Shown here: one piece after another, positions 44,101 to 59,100 of the stretch | Layout of the letters: every line of letters starts with the position of its first letter | How positions within the stretch are numbered: the first letter of the stretch is position 1 | Source of the DNA: Cynocephalus volans | Taxonomy: Eukaryota; Chordata; Mammalia; Dermoptera; Cynocephalidae | Direction: 5' to 3' | Length of the DNA stretch: 64,000 bases | NCBI RefSeq assembly: GCF_027409185.1 | Contig: NC_084475.1 | Span: forward strand, 14,094,130-14,158,129 | Made by a program: the position numbers and the translations under genes | The notes under the pieces: model-generated | Told to the model about the DNA's origin: nothing | The model's input: only the letters and a program-made list of their open reading frames with translations | The model's database searches: none

Positions 44101-47100
44101 GCGACTTTGCGACTCCAACCCTACTCCAACCCTTCGCCCACAGCCGTATTATGGTCTCTCTCACACCATATCATGTGTGTTTGTTTATAAGTAAAATGGA
44201 CTTTTTGTTTATTACCATATCACAGGAAAATGGCTGGGCAGATTTCCACCAGTTTTGGAGAGTAAGTTTTGGGTGGTCTGACTTAGAATGTAAACCAGGA
44301 GGCATATGCCAAACTCACTCTCCGAAGGCCTGGGGGAGGGAAGACTTCAAATAGATAGGCAGTCATTCTCCCCAGCAGCTGAAACCGAGGGGCCCCCTGT
44401 GGCTGCTAATCCTTAGGGACGTAACTTGCATAAACTGTCACGGGTGGGAGAACTACCAGCAGATCCACCATCAGCCCCAAATGAAAGTCACATGGCGGAT
44501 GCCCTGCATTCCAGACACTGATTTGTAATCAAGCTGCTTATCACATGGGTGGGTACCAGCAGGATTTACTTATTATCGTGTTTAACGGGGACAACAGAGG
44601 AAGGCCAGCTTCTCTGTCTCCAAGTCTGTCCCCTCCAGCCCTGGGTGGCAGGGCCATATCTTGGTCTCAGAATGTGCCCAAGAGAGGAGCATTGAGAAGC
44701 CAGCACTGCCCCTCCCTCTGCACCCACTGAGCTGCCTGCACTGCCTTGGGAAGATGTGACATCCAGGTCTCATTAGCTGTTAAAGCACAAACTCCAACCT
44801 GACCCCAGAAGCACGGAAGAAAGAGCTCTGGCTGAAGCAGGGTCCTGTTTTCCCCTTGCTCTTGCAATTCTACAGTTGCAGAATCATACAGCACTCTGTC
44901 TCCGTCCTCTTGGTGACGCCCAGGGTGGTGGCTATTTACCAACAGGTGTGGATGCAATGTAACATTTTAACAATGGGTACGGAATACCAGTGCCCTGGAA
45001 TGGGGACCTGGGTGACTGATGGCTTCCCAGGCTGAACATTCTCAGCGTCTTCCTGGGTGCTTCTATCTCTGAAGATGCCAATGGTCTGGCAGTAGCCTCC
45101 TGGAACCTAGACTCCCTAAGGTCACCCTAAAGCCAAGTGCCTGGTTTTCAAGAACAATTCTAGAGCGAACAGACCCAAATCATCCTGCATGCCTTTTCCA
45201 GAGCTGCTGTGTTGAGCCCGGCACTGCACCGGCTTGACTTCATCTCACTTAGCGGTCTTGTAGCGGCCCTTTGGACAGACGGTACTTCCGGCCTTGTGGG
45301 CTGTGAAGGGCCCTTCCAGGTCCCATAGTCATGGAGGGGCAGAGCTGGGATTTGAGCCCAGGCCTTACGCACCAAACCGCAACAACACCCACTTTTCAAA
45401 TGTGTGTCTCCCCGCTAAAGCAGCCCTCTGAGAAGGCTGGAGAATCATCCCAGTGACCTCATTGTCCAAAGCTGCTTGGGGGGTCTTCTTAGGGAGCAAC
45501 TTTAGTGCCTGTAGCACTGTCCTCCGAGTGTCTGTCTTTGTTCTTTAAGGGTGGGTTTGAGTTTTTTTGTTTTTTTCAAGAAAATCCATAGTTACTCGTC
45601 AAGTGTGTCAAGTTGAGGAGTGAAGTGTTTGGTTCTCTTGAGTGTCTTGTCAGCAGGTTCTGGAGGCTTTTCCAGAAAGGTCTACGGTGAGGGTGACATG
45701 ACTGGCCCATGGGTAGGCTTTGGGACAGGGGAGAGGGAAGGGCCTGAGCCGAGCCTGCAGTCTGAACGCCTGTGTGCAGGGTCTGGCTCAGAAACTTGGG
45801 AGCTGGAATCTCAGGCTTGTACTTTCTGGCTGTTGGTTCTGAGCCAATTCACCTAACCTCTCTGAGCCTCAGTTTTCGCATCTGTACAAAAAAGACGACA
45901 CCAACGCCTGTCTCAGAAGGTTGCTGCTGTGACATGTGTGGTGCAGCACGTGGCCCCTGGGGATGGGGCAGGTGCCATCAGTGTTACTGTAAAGGGGCCA
46001 CACTCCTTTGAACGTGTGTTTGGGTGTTGGTCGGAAAGGAATAATAACTTTACACCACACGTTTTCGTTTCTCTGTCCTGCTACCCTGTACTTGGTCTTG
46101 AGTCTGTTCCGGTTGATTAGCTTCCCTGATGACTTCTCATTCTTTTAACAGGTGTTTATAGAGTGCCCACGTACTCCATACCTGGCACTTGACCTTGAAC
46201 TTCTTGCACTGTTGAAGATGCTGGAGATACATCAGAGATCCAAAATGTCACAAGTTCCTGCCTTCACCCAACCCAGCCGAGCCCCAACTCAAACCCTGAC
46301 CCATCCCAAACTCTACAGGCAGGCCTCGAGAGCCTGGCCTGCGGTCAACTGTCCCCCAAAAGAGCTTGAGCATTCCACTGTGACGACTGCCTTCTGGAAC
46401 CCAGAGAGCTTCCTCTCTCTAGGGTATGTGCTCCATGGGAGTGACAGTGTTCGAGTGACAGGTCAGTTCTGAACAAATCAGAACAATGGCTAAGTGAAGG
46501 ATTCCAGGCTCTGTCTGTCTGTCCTGGGGGTAACTTCTGATGTAGGATTGTCTTAAGCACAGGGATTCTTCACCCAGCAACTTCTTTAAGGCTAGGAGGC
46601 TCCGGCATGGCCTCATGGCCATAGGCTGACTCTGCGTTCCTGTGGGGGTCCTTCAGCTCGTGCAGGGATGGCGACCAAAAGCTGGTGAGATATACAGGCA
46701 ATACCTTCTGCACCGAGAGGGCTTACTGCCTGAAAGGTCAGTGCCCAGCCAATGCACTCTGCAGAAGGTCGAGGGCAGCCGCACAGAGCAACACAGGAGG
46801 TCCCTCCTGCTGGCCCCTCTCTCCACTGATAGGAGCATGGCTCCAGGAGTCCCATGTTACAGCCCCTTGGGCAGAGGGAGCCTCTTTACATTTTGAATTC
46901 TACCTTGAGTGTCTAGAATCTAAATGCTGGTCATCATTTTCAGGGATTAAATAAAAAAAGAAAAATCACACTTCAGGAAAAGGACTCAGACCTCCATGAA
47001 CCAGCCTTGGGAATTCCCAGTATCTATGTGGCTACGAAGAATTAAATACTCATAAAAAGATGCCATAACCTGAATCACATGGATTCAGAGCAGCTTTGTC

Positions 47101-50100
47101 TCCCCATCAAATCACAACTAAGCCAGGCAAAGTTGGGATCACTGTCCCTGCCAGCTTTGAGCGGGGGAGTTAGGTCCAGTCTTCCCGGCTCTGCCAAGCC
47201 CACTGGTAACCCTGGAGTTGAATAAAACAGCAGCAAATGAGACGTCCTCAGTCTGTGGCGCCTGCAACCAGACCCCAGGCTCCCTGGCACCTCCTACCCA
47301 GCGAAGAGCCCTGCTCCCTGCTGGCACCTCTTCCTCCTCTTCCTCTCCCAGGACCGGACAGAAAGGTCCAGGGTGTGGGAGGCAGAGGCCTTTCACGTCC
47401 CCTTCCTCAGCAACCACTGGGCTTGGCTGAGGGGGCTGGGGTGGGAGGCTGTAACATTGCATCACTGGAATGCACTTGGCTCCTCCACCATAGCCCGGAA
47501 CAGTGTCCCCACATGACCCACCTAGTGGCAGCTCTCTAGAGTTCTGTGTCTCCTGGAGGCACCGTCCCCTCAGTTAATGTAAAAGCTGACATTTATTGAA
47601 TGGTCCATGTGTCAGGCCCTGGGCTAAGGTCTTCTGTGCCTAATCTCAGTGAATCCTCCCCACAACCCCACCAGAGAACCTGTTGTCATCCCTGCCTGTT
47701 CTACAAATGGAGAAACTGAGTCTCAAAGAGGTCAACTAGTATACCCAGAATGTCCCAGATCATAGGCAGAAGAGCAAGGTCTGAACCCAAAACTAAATGC
47801 CTTGCCGGTCTACACAGCTTCCCATCCTCAGGGCTCTGGTGCACCCAGCCCGCTGTTTCTGGAGCTCATTCTCACCCTGAGTAGTTAAATTGAGCAGTTC
47901 TCCAGGCCTCTGCCCACTCAGGGCTGGGTGTCAACTTTCTCCTTGCCTTCAGCAAGCTTCTTTGCAAGCCAGAGCTACTGAGTAGCAGTATGTGGGGCCA
48001 CTCCTGCCATTCAAGAGGACCGTGCTCTTGGAGGGTGGTCTGATATGATCAAAGTTCCAGGGACCTCAATAGCACTGTGCAAACATTGAGCAGAACTTGG
48101 GAGGTGGCAGCTGGCCCACATCTGATTTCTGCGTAGTTTCTTGGGCCCATTAGTCTTTTCAGTCGCAGGAAGGAAAGGCAGGAGGGAAGCTTATGAGATG
48201 GGCCGCCCACCTAGGCCTGCACCCTAAAGCCGTCCACCTTCATTGCCTCGCTCTGGGAAGGGGCTGCTCCCCTCCCCTCTGCAGGGCACCTGGGCTTCCT
48301 GCCCCTCACCTGAGAGTCAGAGATTTCTGAGGGTTTCTCAGTCAGGCTGCTGCTCTCCGCTGGGATGAGGTCATTATACTTGGTGACATCCTCATCAGAG
48401 TAGTGGAGGCTGCCCGGGCTGGGCCGGGGGGGAGACCTAGAGAGAGTCGGGGGAGTGGGGCTGAGAGGTGGCCTCCCACAGAGCAGCCTCCCTGGCTGGG
48501 GAGACCCCAATGAGGCCTGGAGGAGCACAGGCCCATGGGTCCCCTCCGTTTTTGGTCCCTCCTCCTTCCCAGGTCCGCTTTCCATAGGCCTGGGCCTTGC
48601 AGAGAGGGGCCTAGAGAAGGAGGGAAGAAATGGGGTTCTAAGCTACTGCTGCCTTGGCCACATGCTGGGTGAATAGGAGGGGGCATTGCCACCATGGCTG
48701 GGTTCCCATGGCTGGAGCCTGGGACAGGTTGGGTGAAAACGGGATTTCTGTACATACGCAGTGGTGCAGAGACACCCAGGGGCCTCGGTGTGTGTGCACT
48801 GTGGGTGGGAGAGGCAGGGCGGGGCAGGGGCAGGTGAGGCCACCAGTGAAATTTCCCCTTGTCACATGTGGCAAGGCCCTGGAGCCAGACTGGCGGGGCT
48901 GCCGTGGCCATGCTGGCCCCAGCTGGGCCTGCCACTGTGGCCTCAAACAGCTCTTTATTTGGCAGGCTGGGTTTGGCGGGGGATGAGAGCTGGCCTTGCC
49001 AGCCTGCGAGCCCCTCCCTCTGTCCTCCTGATGAACACACACATCGCTTCGTCCCTCCAAGACGGAGACAGAGAGGAGCTTTGTGAGGGCCCCGAGAGAG
49101 GCTTGACTCCCCCTGCTTACTGTTGCCCCCTCCGGTGAGCTGGGAATGTGAACAGCGCTGGGGCAGAGGCAGGAGCCCCTCCAGCTGCAGCCTGCAATCT
49201 CTCTTGAGCTCCAAGGGGCATAAAACTGCCACATCATATCAGGGGAGGGTCAGGTGGGCCCCAGCAGCTGTGCCTGCCCTTGGACACGGGCAGTCCAGTG
49301 GCCACAGGGAATGGGGCCGAGGAGGGGCCTGGGGTCAGAGAGAAGTCAGGAGAAAACAGACGCGGGGTGTTTGTTTCCTCACCGGCTGCATCCAGATGGA
49401 TGCTGCCCTTGGGGTAGGATGGTGGTGGGAGATTGTCCCCTAATGGGGATAAATAAGGACCCAGGGGAGAGGGTTTCTACACTTTCCTGGATGCGGAGGA
49501 GGAAAGTATAGAAACCCTGGATACGGGAGATCCTGGCACCTTTCCCTGAGGTGTATGTGTCTTGGCTAGGCCCGTCTCACCTCGGAGCAAGCCACGATCT
49601 GCCTGTTACCAGAGCAGCTGGCTCCAAGCAGCAGTAGGTTGGTCTGCAAAATTTTGCAAGTTATTTGCATTCTGCTGTGATTGGCAGGAACCCTTAGTAG
49701 CCACCTCCTTGTGAATTTCTCCCCAGTGTGCCCTCAGCTCCAGGCTGTAGCAGGTCTGGTGGGACCAGTACAAGCCCCTGGTGGCACTGCCTGGCCCAGC
49801 TGTGTCTTTCTGGTGACTGTTCCTAACCCCTGAGCTTGAATGCTGTTTCCCAGGACAGGGTAAGGCCACGTGGGCCCTGCCTGCTCTGTGGCCCTCCCCA
49901 GCATTCTCCACACCCGGGCACTCCTGGCCCCCACACCTGGTCCCCACACCTCCATCCTCCCATCCCCCACGCAGAGGGCCCCCTACCTGGTGTACAGGCC
50001 ATTCTTTCGGCAGAAGGAGTTCTTGACCGAGAGCCGCCGGTTGTTGAGTTCCAGGGCAGGGAAACTGCTTTCATCTAAGCTCATCATCTCCCCGTGGCCA

Positions 50101-53100
50101 AGGGCTCCAGACTTGGCACTGTTGCCTAGAGGGAGATGGACACCCTTTAGACCATGTGGCCTCCCCTCTCCCATTCCACTCCCCACGTGGCTGCACTGTG
50201 CCCTCTTTCTCTTGTTAGAGTTGGGACCAACATAGGAGACAGAGATTATGTAGGAACTCCAGGCGCCCCACCTATCAGAGCAGGTGCATGGCCAGAGAGA
50301 GACCTGCCCTGGCCGAAAGGGAGGCAGACACGTGACAGTCACGTCTGCCAGCAGGGCTGTGCTAGCTCACTCACCAGAGTCACTTTTCTTGGCATGCTTC
50401 TTGCTCTGGCCTCGGATGATGAGCACAAAGACCAGAAGCAGGATGAATATGAGGCCGACCAGGGCGATGACCACCAGGAACCACCACTCCTCGTAGAAGG
50501 GGTCGGCTTTCTGGGCTGGAACATGGATGGGAGGTCAGGTCCAGGGTACTCAGACCCTTCCTGCCTCCAAAGCCCTGCTGCAGCTGGGGCCCCAGGAACT
50601 GCTCACAGGGTTTATGGGAGGCAGGGTCTGTGCCCGCTGGACGAGGTACAACCTAGGACAAGGTTGGTAAGGACGGTTTCATCTCAAGCACCTGCTCTGA
50701 TCCGTGACGACTGCCTCCAGGGCTGTTTTGAGAAAGGCTCTGAGGTTGCTTCCAGACTCACCAGGAAGAGAGCTGGGACTGATTAATAATGTCTGTCAGG
50801 GACACAGGAGGGGACGGTAGTAGTGTGCTAGCTACTTTTTCTTTCTTGCTTTTCTCTTTACCTAGGGGCTACCTTCATAGGCAGACCCATATTTTTGTGG
50901 GGAAAGGTGCTTGTCTGGCCTACAGAAGGCCTGGGAGGGCTTTTCCCAAGGTTCAGTTTGGACTGAATCTTTCTCTGGTGGCAGAAAGCAGAGGGACTCG
51001 GTTGGACACAAGGGTGTCTTTAGAATGCCTCTTCTGGGCAGAGCTCTCCTTCTTTCAAAACCCCCAGTGCTGTGCTTTCTGTACCCAGCCAGGACTAATC
51101 TGTGTTGCTGCCAACAGGGGTCTGGCTCTTCTATTTCAGTCTTGACATAGAGAACTGTGATTTGGTTCCATCAGTCTGGGCAAGAGGGAAGGTGTGTGGG
51201 AGGAGGCTGTGTTTCTGGAACTCATCCAGCACATAGAAATGTTGAGTTGTACCTCTGCCTCGGGGGAGGGGGGTTCTTAGTATTCAAAGTGGGTAGTAAT
51301 TAGATTTTGGGTCTTGAGTTTAGATATCAGAGTCCTCTGTGAGCTCGGAGACATGCCAGATGGGAAGAAGCAGCAGAGGAAAATAGACAGGGTGGCAACC
51401 CTGCCCCAGCTGGGCACTGCCAGGGTTAGCTGCTGCCCCACGGGCTGCTGGCCCTGTCTGCTTTTTGGGGGGCAATTTCCATGGACACACAGGTCATGGC
51501 CTGGCATCCTTGAATCTCCTGGGTGATGAGCTCATGGGAAGCTCTCATGTGGGGCCCACTGTTTTACCCCTACCCAGAGCTCCTGGAGTCCTTAAAAGGG
51601 AACCCAAAAGACCCAAGGCCCCCAGTTTCCTGTAGAGTTGAGAGCTGACTCAGCACCAGTGCTCTGGAAACTGGAGGGGACAGTGCATTTTGGTCCCACC
51701 CAGATGTTTCTGCTGCTCCAGTGCCTCTCCTCTGTCCCTCACCACCCAGCATCTGTCACCAGTCTTACGTGGGGCACCCCCACCCCTCATCCCATAGACC
51801 GGTACCTGGCACAGACTGGGAGGGGCTGCTGGGGGTGCCAAAGCCGTAGTCGTTGACTGCGATGACCCGGAAGTCGTAGCTCACGCCTGGCTTGAGGATG
51901 TCCATGCTGAATGTGTAAGAGCTCACCTCCTTGGGGATGTCTTTGATGAGGATGTCCCACAGCCCCTCATCTGCAGGAGCACAGAGAGGGGGACACCCCA
52001 TGAGGTGAGGGGGAGCCTCGAATCCTGCCCCAACCCATTCCTAACTGTGGCTCCCTGAGTGCAGGGCCTGCCTGGTCTGCCCTGCTCAACACTGAATCTC
52101 CGATGCCTGGTCCTCAGCTGATGTTTTTTAAAAAGACACATTTTGGAATGTCTGTCTCTCATTCTTTTTATGAAAACACCTGTAATACATTAAAGAAAAA
52201 TGTACTATGCAGAAAATACTGTCACAACCAATGCAATACCACCATCCAGAAAAATGTACTCAACATTTTAGCACCTGTGTAGGCAGAACTCTGCATATTC
52301 TGTCTTCCATGTCCTTAAAAATGGTTGCTGAACGTCACTTTAGGAGGCTGCCTAAGATTTTACTATATGGGAATCCCTTCCTTTACTTAACCAGGCACCT
52401 ATCTTTCTAATCCCTTTTCCTATTGAAAACATATATGTAGTGGCCTCAGACAAAAATAAGAGGACTTTACTTTTTATTTAATTTTTTAATACAGCTGCAG
52501 GAAAGATTTGGGTTGCCTGAGAGGGTTTGGCTAAGTTGTCTGGATTGGATGGGGCCCAACTTTGGCTATGTCCTTTCTTAGGAGCAGAGATCAGAGGACA
52601 AAGGGTGTCCACACAGGGCCAGAGGATCCCTCATCTGTTCTCCAGCCCATGTTGCCCCAGCCACCCTGTCCTTTGAGCTCCTGAGCTTCCTTTCAGGCCC
52701 CTTATCCCTTTGTCAGCAGCCCTATGGGTCTCACCCCTGTGGGACATAACTTATCCCCACCCTATTCAAAGGGAGCGGTGGGGGCACTGCCTGTGCAGGA
52801 GTAGAGGCAGGCACCACCCCAGCCGGGGCATCCATCATTGGGGGGCATCCATCTCGCAGTGGGGTCCTGGCCAGATGCTCTGGGTAGGGCCAAGGGGCCA
52901 GTCCTGCCCTTGGAGAGACAGGAGTCTTCCTGCTGGTGCTTGTGGAGGCTGACTTGGGAACCAAAGTGTCAAACCACTGGAGGTCCTAGTCAGATCCCCT
53001 CTTCATAGGGATAAGAGGCTAGTCTCAGGAGTACCTCACAGGTCTTCCCTCCTGTTACTTCCTCCAGGGAGGTCACCCAGTGGCTGCCAGGGAGCAAAAG

Positions 53101-56100
53101 ACCCCTGACTCCCACCAGCACGCCCTGCCCCAGCACCTCAGCTTCACCCTGTCTGCAGCACCATCTCGTCTGTTTGCTTCTGAACTCCTGGTAAGAGCTG
53201 CTCTCCCAAGCTCTGCTCCCCCAGCTCCAGCAGGGCTGCTCCTGGGGGCTGATGGGTTTTATGTTTTCCTTCCCACACTTTTTTACAGACCCAGCCATGT
53301 TAATCAGTCAAGAACCTGAGCGGAGGTACCACACTCCCTGTCATGGTTTCTGAATTTGTCCTAAGTGTGTGCTAGGACCTTCTGAGAGCTGCCTCTCACC
53401 TTCCAGTGTAGACCCCTCCAATCTGGGGAAGGCTGTGGGGCTCCCGAGCCCTGGCCTCATCACTGGTCATTCTGAGCATCTGTCTCATGCACATCCCGTC
53501 TTTTTGTTTGGTGTCTCTCTGTCTCTCTCCTGCTAGGCTGTGACGCCCCCCAAAGGCAAGGATCATGCCTAATCTGTCTTCGTAGCCCAGCACCGAGCAC
53601 AGGCACCTTCTCAGTGTTTGGTGAATAAGTGAGTGGAAAGCTTTCTTCCCGGGGATTTTCATAGCATGACATGCCCAATTTCAGTGTCTCATGCTTTGAA
53701 ATGCAGGTCTTGGGGTACTTTGATTTCTCTTCGAATAGTGGTCATAGTGATGATGATGACACAGCCGATGACATTTATTCCTGGGTCATATGCACGGCAA
53801 CGGTGAGGGGGAGGAACTATTGTCCCCATTTTACAGATGAGGAAACCAAGGCTTAGAGAGAGCTTAACTCGTCTTCCCAAGGTCTCACTGCTGTACGTGG
53901 CAGAGCTGGTGTTTCTACCACGGGCCGTCTGACTCCTGGCACCAAACTTCCCCTGGGTGCCCAGAATAGTACCGTGGACAATCGGGAGCAGAATCGGTGT
54001 TTGCCGAATGGGCTCTGCTCACCGAGGACACTGCTGCTGGCTTCCAGAAGCCGGGGCCTCCTGCCTGCTGTTCAACCCCCCTCCTTCCACTCCATACAGA
54101 GACAAAGGGTGGGGCTGGGGCAACCAGGCCAGGCCAGAAGCTGCTGGAATGTCATGCTGTGGCTCTGGCCTCCAGCCTGGAGGCTGGCTGATGTGCAGGG
54201 CCGGTTCCACTGCCCGGCCCATAAATCCCCTGGGTGAATCCCCCCTGGGTCTGCAGTGCCTGGCAGCTCTCTGGCTTGGAGAAAGTGAGCATGTTTAGCT
54301 TATTCTGCATAGCACAAAGCACAGACAATTCAGCAGGGAGTGTAGGACAAGAGTATCGTATCCTGAAGATGAGAAGGGTGTGCAGCCAGGGGGCACGGAG
54401 GGGAGGAGACGGCCTCCCTGTAATAACGTGCTGCTCTCAAAGAGTCTCAGGAAAGGCCGCAGCATGTCCTTGTCCACTCTCATGCCTTCCGTCTCCCTCC
54501 CCTTGCCTGGATACTGTCCTGTTGTCAGCTCTCTGGCACTGCTCCAAGTCCTGGCCATTCATGGGGTCCTGGCTAGGTCCTCCCTTTTATACTCAGTCCT
54601 TGATTCCACCTGTTGAACCAAGTCACGGCCTCCAAGCTTGGAACACCAGCATCTCATGCTGGGCCTCCCAGTGAACACTGGAAAATCCACAGGGCCAAGG
54701 CCAGGGCCAGCATTCCACAGCTTGGCACCCTGGTCTGCCAACTTGGGTGGAATAAACAGGCGCAGGCCTGGGTTGGGAGAAGCATGCTGTGGTCTCCTGG
54801 CCAACTCGGCAGCCGGTGCCGGAGGGCCAGGGAGGGGCCATCTGGAGTAGGGAGAGAGCCAGCCCCACGAGCATCCTCCAGCAAGGCGGTGGATCTGAGC
54901 AGCGAGATGTATTAGCTATTTGCAACTGCAAATTATTAGCACAAGATTAAGGCAATGATGGATGGTAGCTGCTTGCAGGAACTACTAGAATTAGGAACTC
55001 TTTGCTATTGGGGGTGATTAGCAGTCAGCTACCCGAGGTATTAACAGTTAGTCACTGGGAATTTCAATATTCCCCATTAGGAGTATTTGCTACTGATATG
55101 CTTGACAACTCCCCTCCTGATAATTATTTGCTGTTTGGGCTGGAGCAACAAAGTCTTTTTTCTCTTTCTCCACTTCAATCACCTAACCACGGATCCATGG
55201 AATACAAAGAACAAGCCTCCGGCTCCTGCTGACTCTGGCACCTCTGATTAACTTGAAAACCTAGCAAGACAGGGAGCGGGCGGGCAAGAGCTCCCGGGAG
55301 CCGGGAAGCTGGTGTCGGGAACTCCCTGAGACAGGAGCGGAGCGGGGAGCAGCCCCCAGTGGCTTATCAGTCGCTCATCTCCTGATGGCTCTGGAAGTTC
55401 TTGTGATTTGATTTCAGGCATGACAGGAGAGGTTGGTACAATTACAGGAGCTGCTGAGACAGCTATGCTGGCACAGACAGGACTTGAAGAGGCAGCGAGC
55501 ACCTCCTAGGTTATGGGGCCTCGGTCGGTGGGGTCACGTGGAGGACGTGCTGCTTAACCAGTGTGCGCCAAGATCTCGCTCCTCTGGCTTCTTGAATGAC
55601 CCTCAACCTGAGTTGGACCTCACCTGGTGCTAACAGCTGTTCCCTGGGGGCCTCCTGGGTGTTCCTTAACCAACAGGGAACCCCCGTTTCCCATTCCCCA
55701 ACAGGACCCTCTCTAGCTTCACTGTAGGAACATAAACACCTCCTCAGGAGGGGGACAGACACATGTGCCCCAAGTGAGGGACTCAGGAAGGAGGGAGAAA
55801 GTGAGCCTGGACTCTCAGCCCCAGGGGAGAGACAGTCTAGCCAGGGAGGGGCCCAGCTGGGGTGGAATCGCACCTGAAGGCCGGGCCTCTATGACGTAGC
55901 GGGTGATGGGTCCTTTGCCGGGGTCTCCACTGGACCAGTGGATGGCAATGGCCGAGCTGTACCTCACAATGATGGGCACTCCAGGCGGTCCTGGGGCACC
56001 TGCAAACAGCACACGGTGGGCAAGGGGGTGTACACAGCCCAGATGGCCACCCAGTTGTCCATGTGCTTGAAGAGGAGGAGGGACTGGGCGGTGAAACCAA

Positions 56101-59100
56101 CCCCAGCCGAAGAGCCTCTGGGAAACCCTGCAGGTGCCAAGGCCTGAGGTGTGTGTCCCAGGCCAGGCCGGCCAGGATCTGACTACTGTCCCTTCTGGGC
56201 CACCCCCACAGCCCCCATTCCAAATGCCAAGTCAGGAGAGGGCACCTGAGATGTTGCCAGAAAGATCTCTGGAGTAGAGTCGGGGAACATGGATTTTTAG
56301 TTCCAGCCCAGAAGTGGGTCTCTGCCCGTTTCCTCATCTGTGAGGGCTTTTGGAAGGTAAGGCTTGAAGGGATATGGCATGGGGGTCATAGAGGTGGGTG
56401 GGAGGACGGCAGAGTGGACCCATGGATAGATAGGAGGGGGTGGCTTTGAGAGGGCTGAAGGGCCCCCCAACAGCTCTCCTTGTGTGTGATGGTCATGTCC
56501 TCTCTGCCTCTTGCCTGAAACCTCCCTACTCCCAACTACATTTGCCATTAGGTTAGGCAAGGAGAGAGGGGGCTTGGGCCCTAGGAAGCCACTGCTTGGA
56601 GGACGGAGGTGGGAGTGGGCTTCCTGCCGGCTCCTAGTGTGAGGCGTGTCGGGGCAGCCGCCTGGTCCAGCAGCCAGCAGGGAGACGGAGCAGGAGAGGG
56701 GAGCTCACGTCTGCAGTACGAGCAGGGAGCCGGGTTATCTGTCCGTGAGGGGTCCTGAGCCCCTTCTTCTCTTGGGGGTGCCCTGCCAGTGCAAGCCCTG
56801 GTCCTATCCTCTGGGGTCTTGTTGCCCCCCGAGTCCCAGCCTCATGTGCTGTCACCCCCACTAGATGTGCAGCTCTGCACCCAGAACACAGCACACAGTA
56901 GGAGCTTCCCATGTGCTTGTGGGACGAGGAAACAAGCCAGTGCATGAGTAGGCAGGTAACTGTCTGGACAGACGGCCTCTATAGACACCCACAGGGACAA
57001 GAGCCAAGGGCTCAGCATCTCAGGGCACAGGAAAGCTGGAAGGCCAGGCAGAAGGCAGAGACTCTCCTGGCCTCTGTGTCTAGTCCTCCCTTCCTGAAGG
57101 AGCATCCTTCCTGCAGCCGAAGGGCAAAGGCTGCTGACAGACGGGGCATGGGGAGGCACAGCCTGAGGGAGATGTGGAAGGGCAGGGGTGGCCCTCAGGA
57201 CAATGCTCAGGCCTGAGGGAGGGAGCTGTCCCTCTTAGACCAGAAGCTTCCAGTGCATGCAGCCTGGTCTGGAGGGAAAAGGACAGCCTGGCTGCGAGTT
57301 CTCCCTGCAGCCCCTCCTCACCCACGCCGACTGGGCGAGGCTCGGGTCTCTCTCTTTCGGAGTGCCCTCTACCACCTCATCTGCACACCTGCCCTCCTCT
57401 CCCTCTCCCCAGCCTGGGACACTTCCACCCTCAGGTTAGAACAGCCTGTCCCCTGGATGGACAGCCTTCCTCTGTTCCCACACTACCACCGCTGCCAGCT
57501 TCTCTTCCTGCTTTTGTTTCTCAGGGAAGTTGGCTCAGGTGCAGGGGGCAGGCCTGGGGCAGATGGAGGGGGGCAGCTCCCGGCAAGCTTCCTCCTAGGC
57601 CCTGCAGGCTTTGTTCTAAGGGAGCTTGGGAGCCGGAACACGGGGATGAGGTGACCAGAAAGGGAAAGTGAAGAGCAGCCAGCCTGAGCTGTCAGGGGAG
57701 GAGCCAGGCAGGCAGGTGAAAAGGTAAAAAGCAGGAAGAGGCAGGCTCCCCAGGCCCAGTGCACCTCCTGAGGCCTTCCAGGGAGAGCTGGCCGAGGAGG
57801 CAGGGTGGAGGAGGAGATGGGATTTGGGGGGATCTTTGGGATGGGCTGTGTACTTTCTTAGGGAGGGAAGTAGCAGGGTGGCCCGGGAGGTGGCTTTTGC
57901 ATTCAGGATGGGACATCCTGCGCCGGTGATGGGGACTTTGGAGGGCTAAACGTTGATCATTGCAGTGGCTGGGGGAGAGGAATGTGGGAGGTGGGGGGAC
58001 ATTTAAAGGAGGTGGTTAAGGGACACTTCATGGGTAGGACACACAAATAGACCTGTGGAAATACAAAATGGCACGTAGTCTAAGAGCATCTACAGCAGAG
58101 GAGGCAGGGAGGAGATGGGTAATGGGGGGACGGCAGGGCCTGGCTGGGAAAAGGCTGCTGGCTCCTCCATCAAAGTGTTTCTCAAGAGGCCGCCTACTCA
58201 GAACCTGGGGCTCTGGTGATAAGCGCAGGTGGCTGGGCCCCGCCTCAGCCCCAGGAAGTCAGGATCTCTGAGCATCCTCCCTGGCAATGTGCATTCTCAC
58301 AAGAGCACCCTGCAAAAGATGGGAAGATGGCTCTGGCCAGGCCAGAGGCAGGGGGACCTGCCAGGATGCATCCTTCTGGGGTGGAATAATTGAGGCCAGC
58401 ATAATTGGGGGGCAGGAGGGGAAGAAAGGAGCAAGTGGCATGAAGAGGCCTGGATGTGTGCTCTGGGCCTAAGGAGTGGGAGATGGGGAGGGGCCACTCC
58501 AGTGTTTGTGGCTTGAGGAACACCGAGGCACTGATGCTATTAACCAGAGGGTAGAACCAGGAGGAGGGAGGCGGAGGGAGGGGGGCCCGGAGGCCAGGTG
58601 AGGAGTGAGCTCTGTCCCCAAGCTCTACTCTGTGTCTCCAGGATCTAGCACAGCTCTTGACCCCTGGGGGCCCCTTCTGACTTGAGGAGCTGAGCCACGG
58701 TGCAGAGAGCAGCAGCTCACATGTGGCCCCATTGCTCCCTTACCTTCTCCCGGCCCCGTGGTGACATTGGCTTCGATCTCCGGTCCGTAGGTAAAGGTCT
58801 TGGCTCTGATGCGGAACCTGTAGGTCATCCCCTCTGCCAGGTCCTTCACCTTCAGCCACAGAGGGCTGCTCCCCTTCACGTCCACGGTCACAATCTTGCT
58901 GACTCCTGAGGGGAAGCACATTAAGTGGGGGTCGTAGGGTCCACCGAGGCTGCTGGAGGCCATGGGGGAGGGGAAGCAGCAGTTGTCTGAACCCCAGAGG
59001 CTGGCTGGGGCCTCGGCCTTGAACTCAGGCTGAAATGTCCCCCTACCCCCCACAGCAACATCGCCCATGCTGCATGTCTCAGAACATGGCCCTGCAAGCT

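Larger units (their letters stand above)
38104..48309 (-). other. SDK2: SDK2 intron, about 10.2 kb
   Basis: Donor GTGAGG after 48310 and acceptor CCCCAG before 38103. Contains an L1 piece, an ERV LTR on the opposite strand, a 51-bp tandem duplication, MIR pieces (about 40915-41010, 42575-42805, 45790-45960, 47575-47830) and an L2-like piece (43025-43140). No other gene is seen. Confidence 0.85.

Noticed and set aside
48342..49232. A 296-codon minus-strand frame near the SDK2 tail exon
   Set aside because: It overlaps the true exon 48310-48436 in another frame and runs through splice sites into intron DNA.
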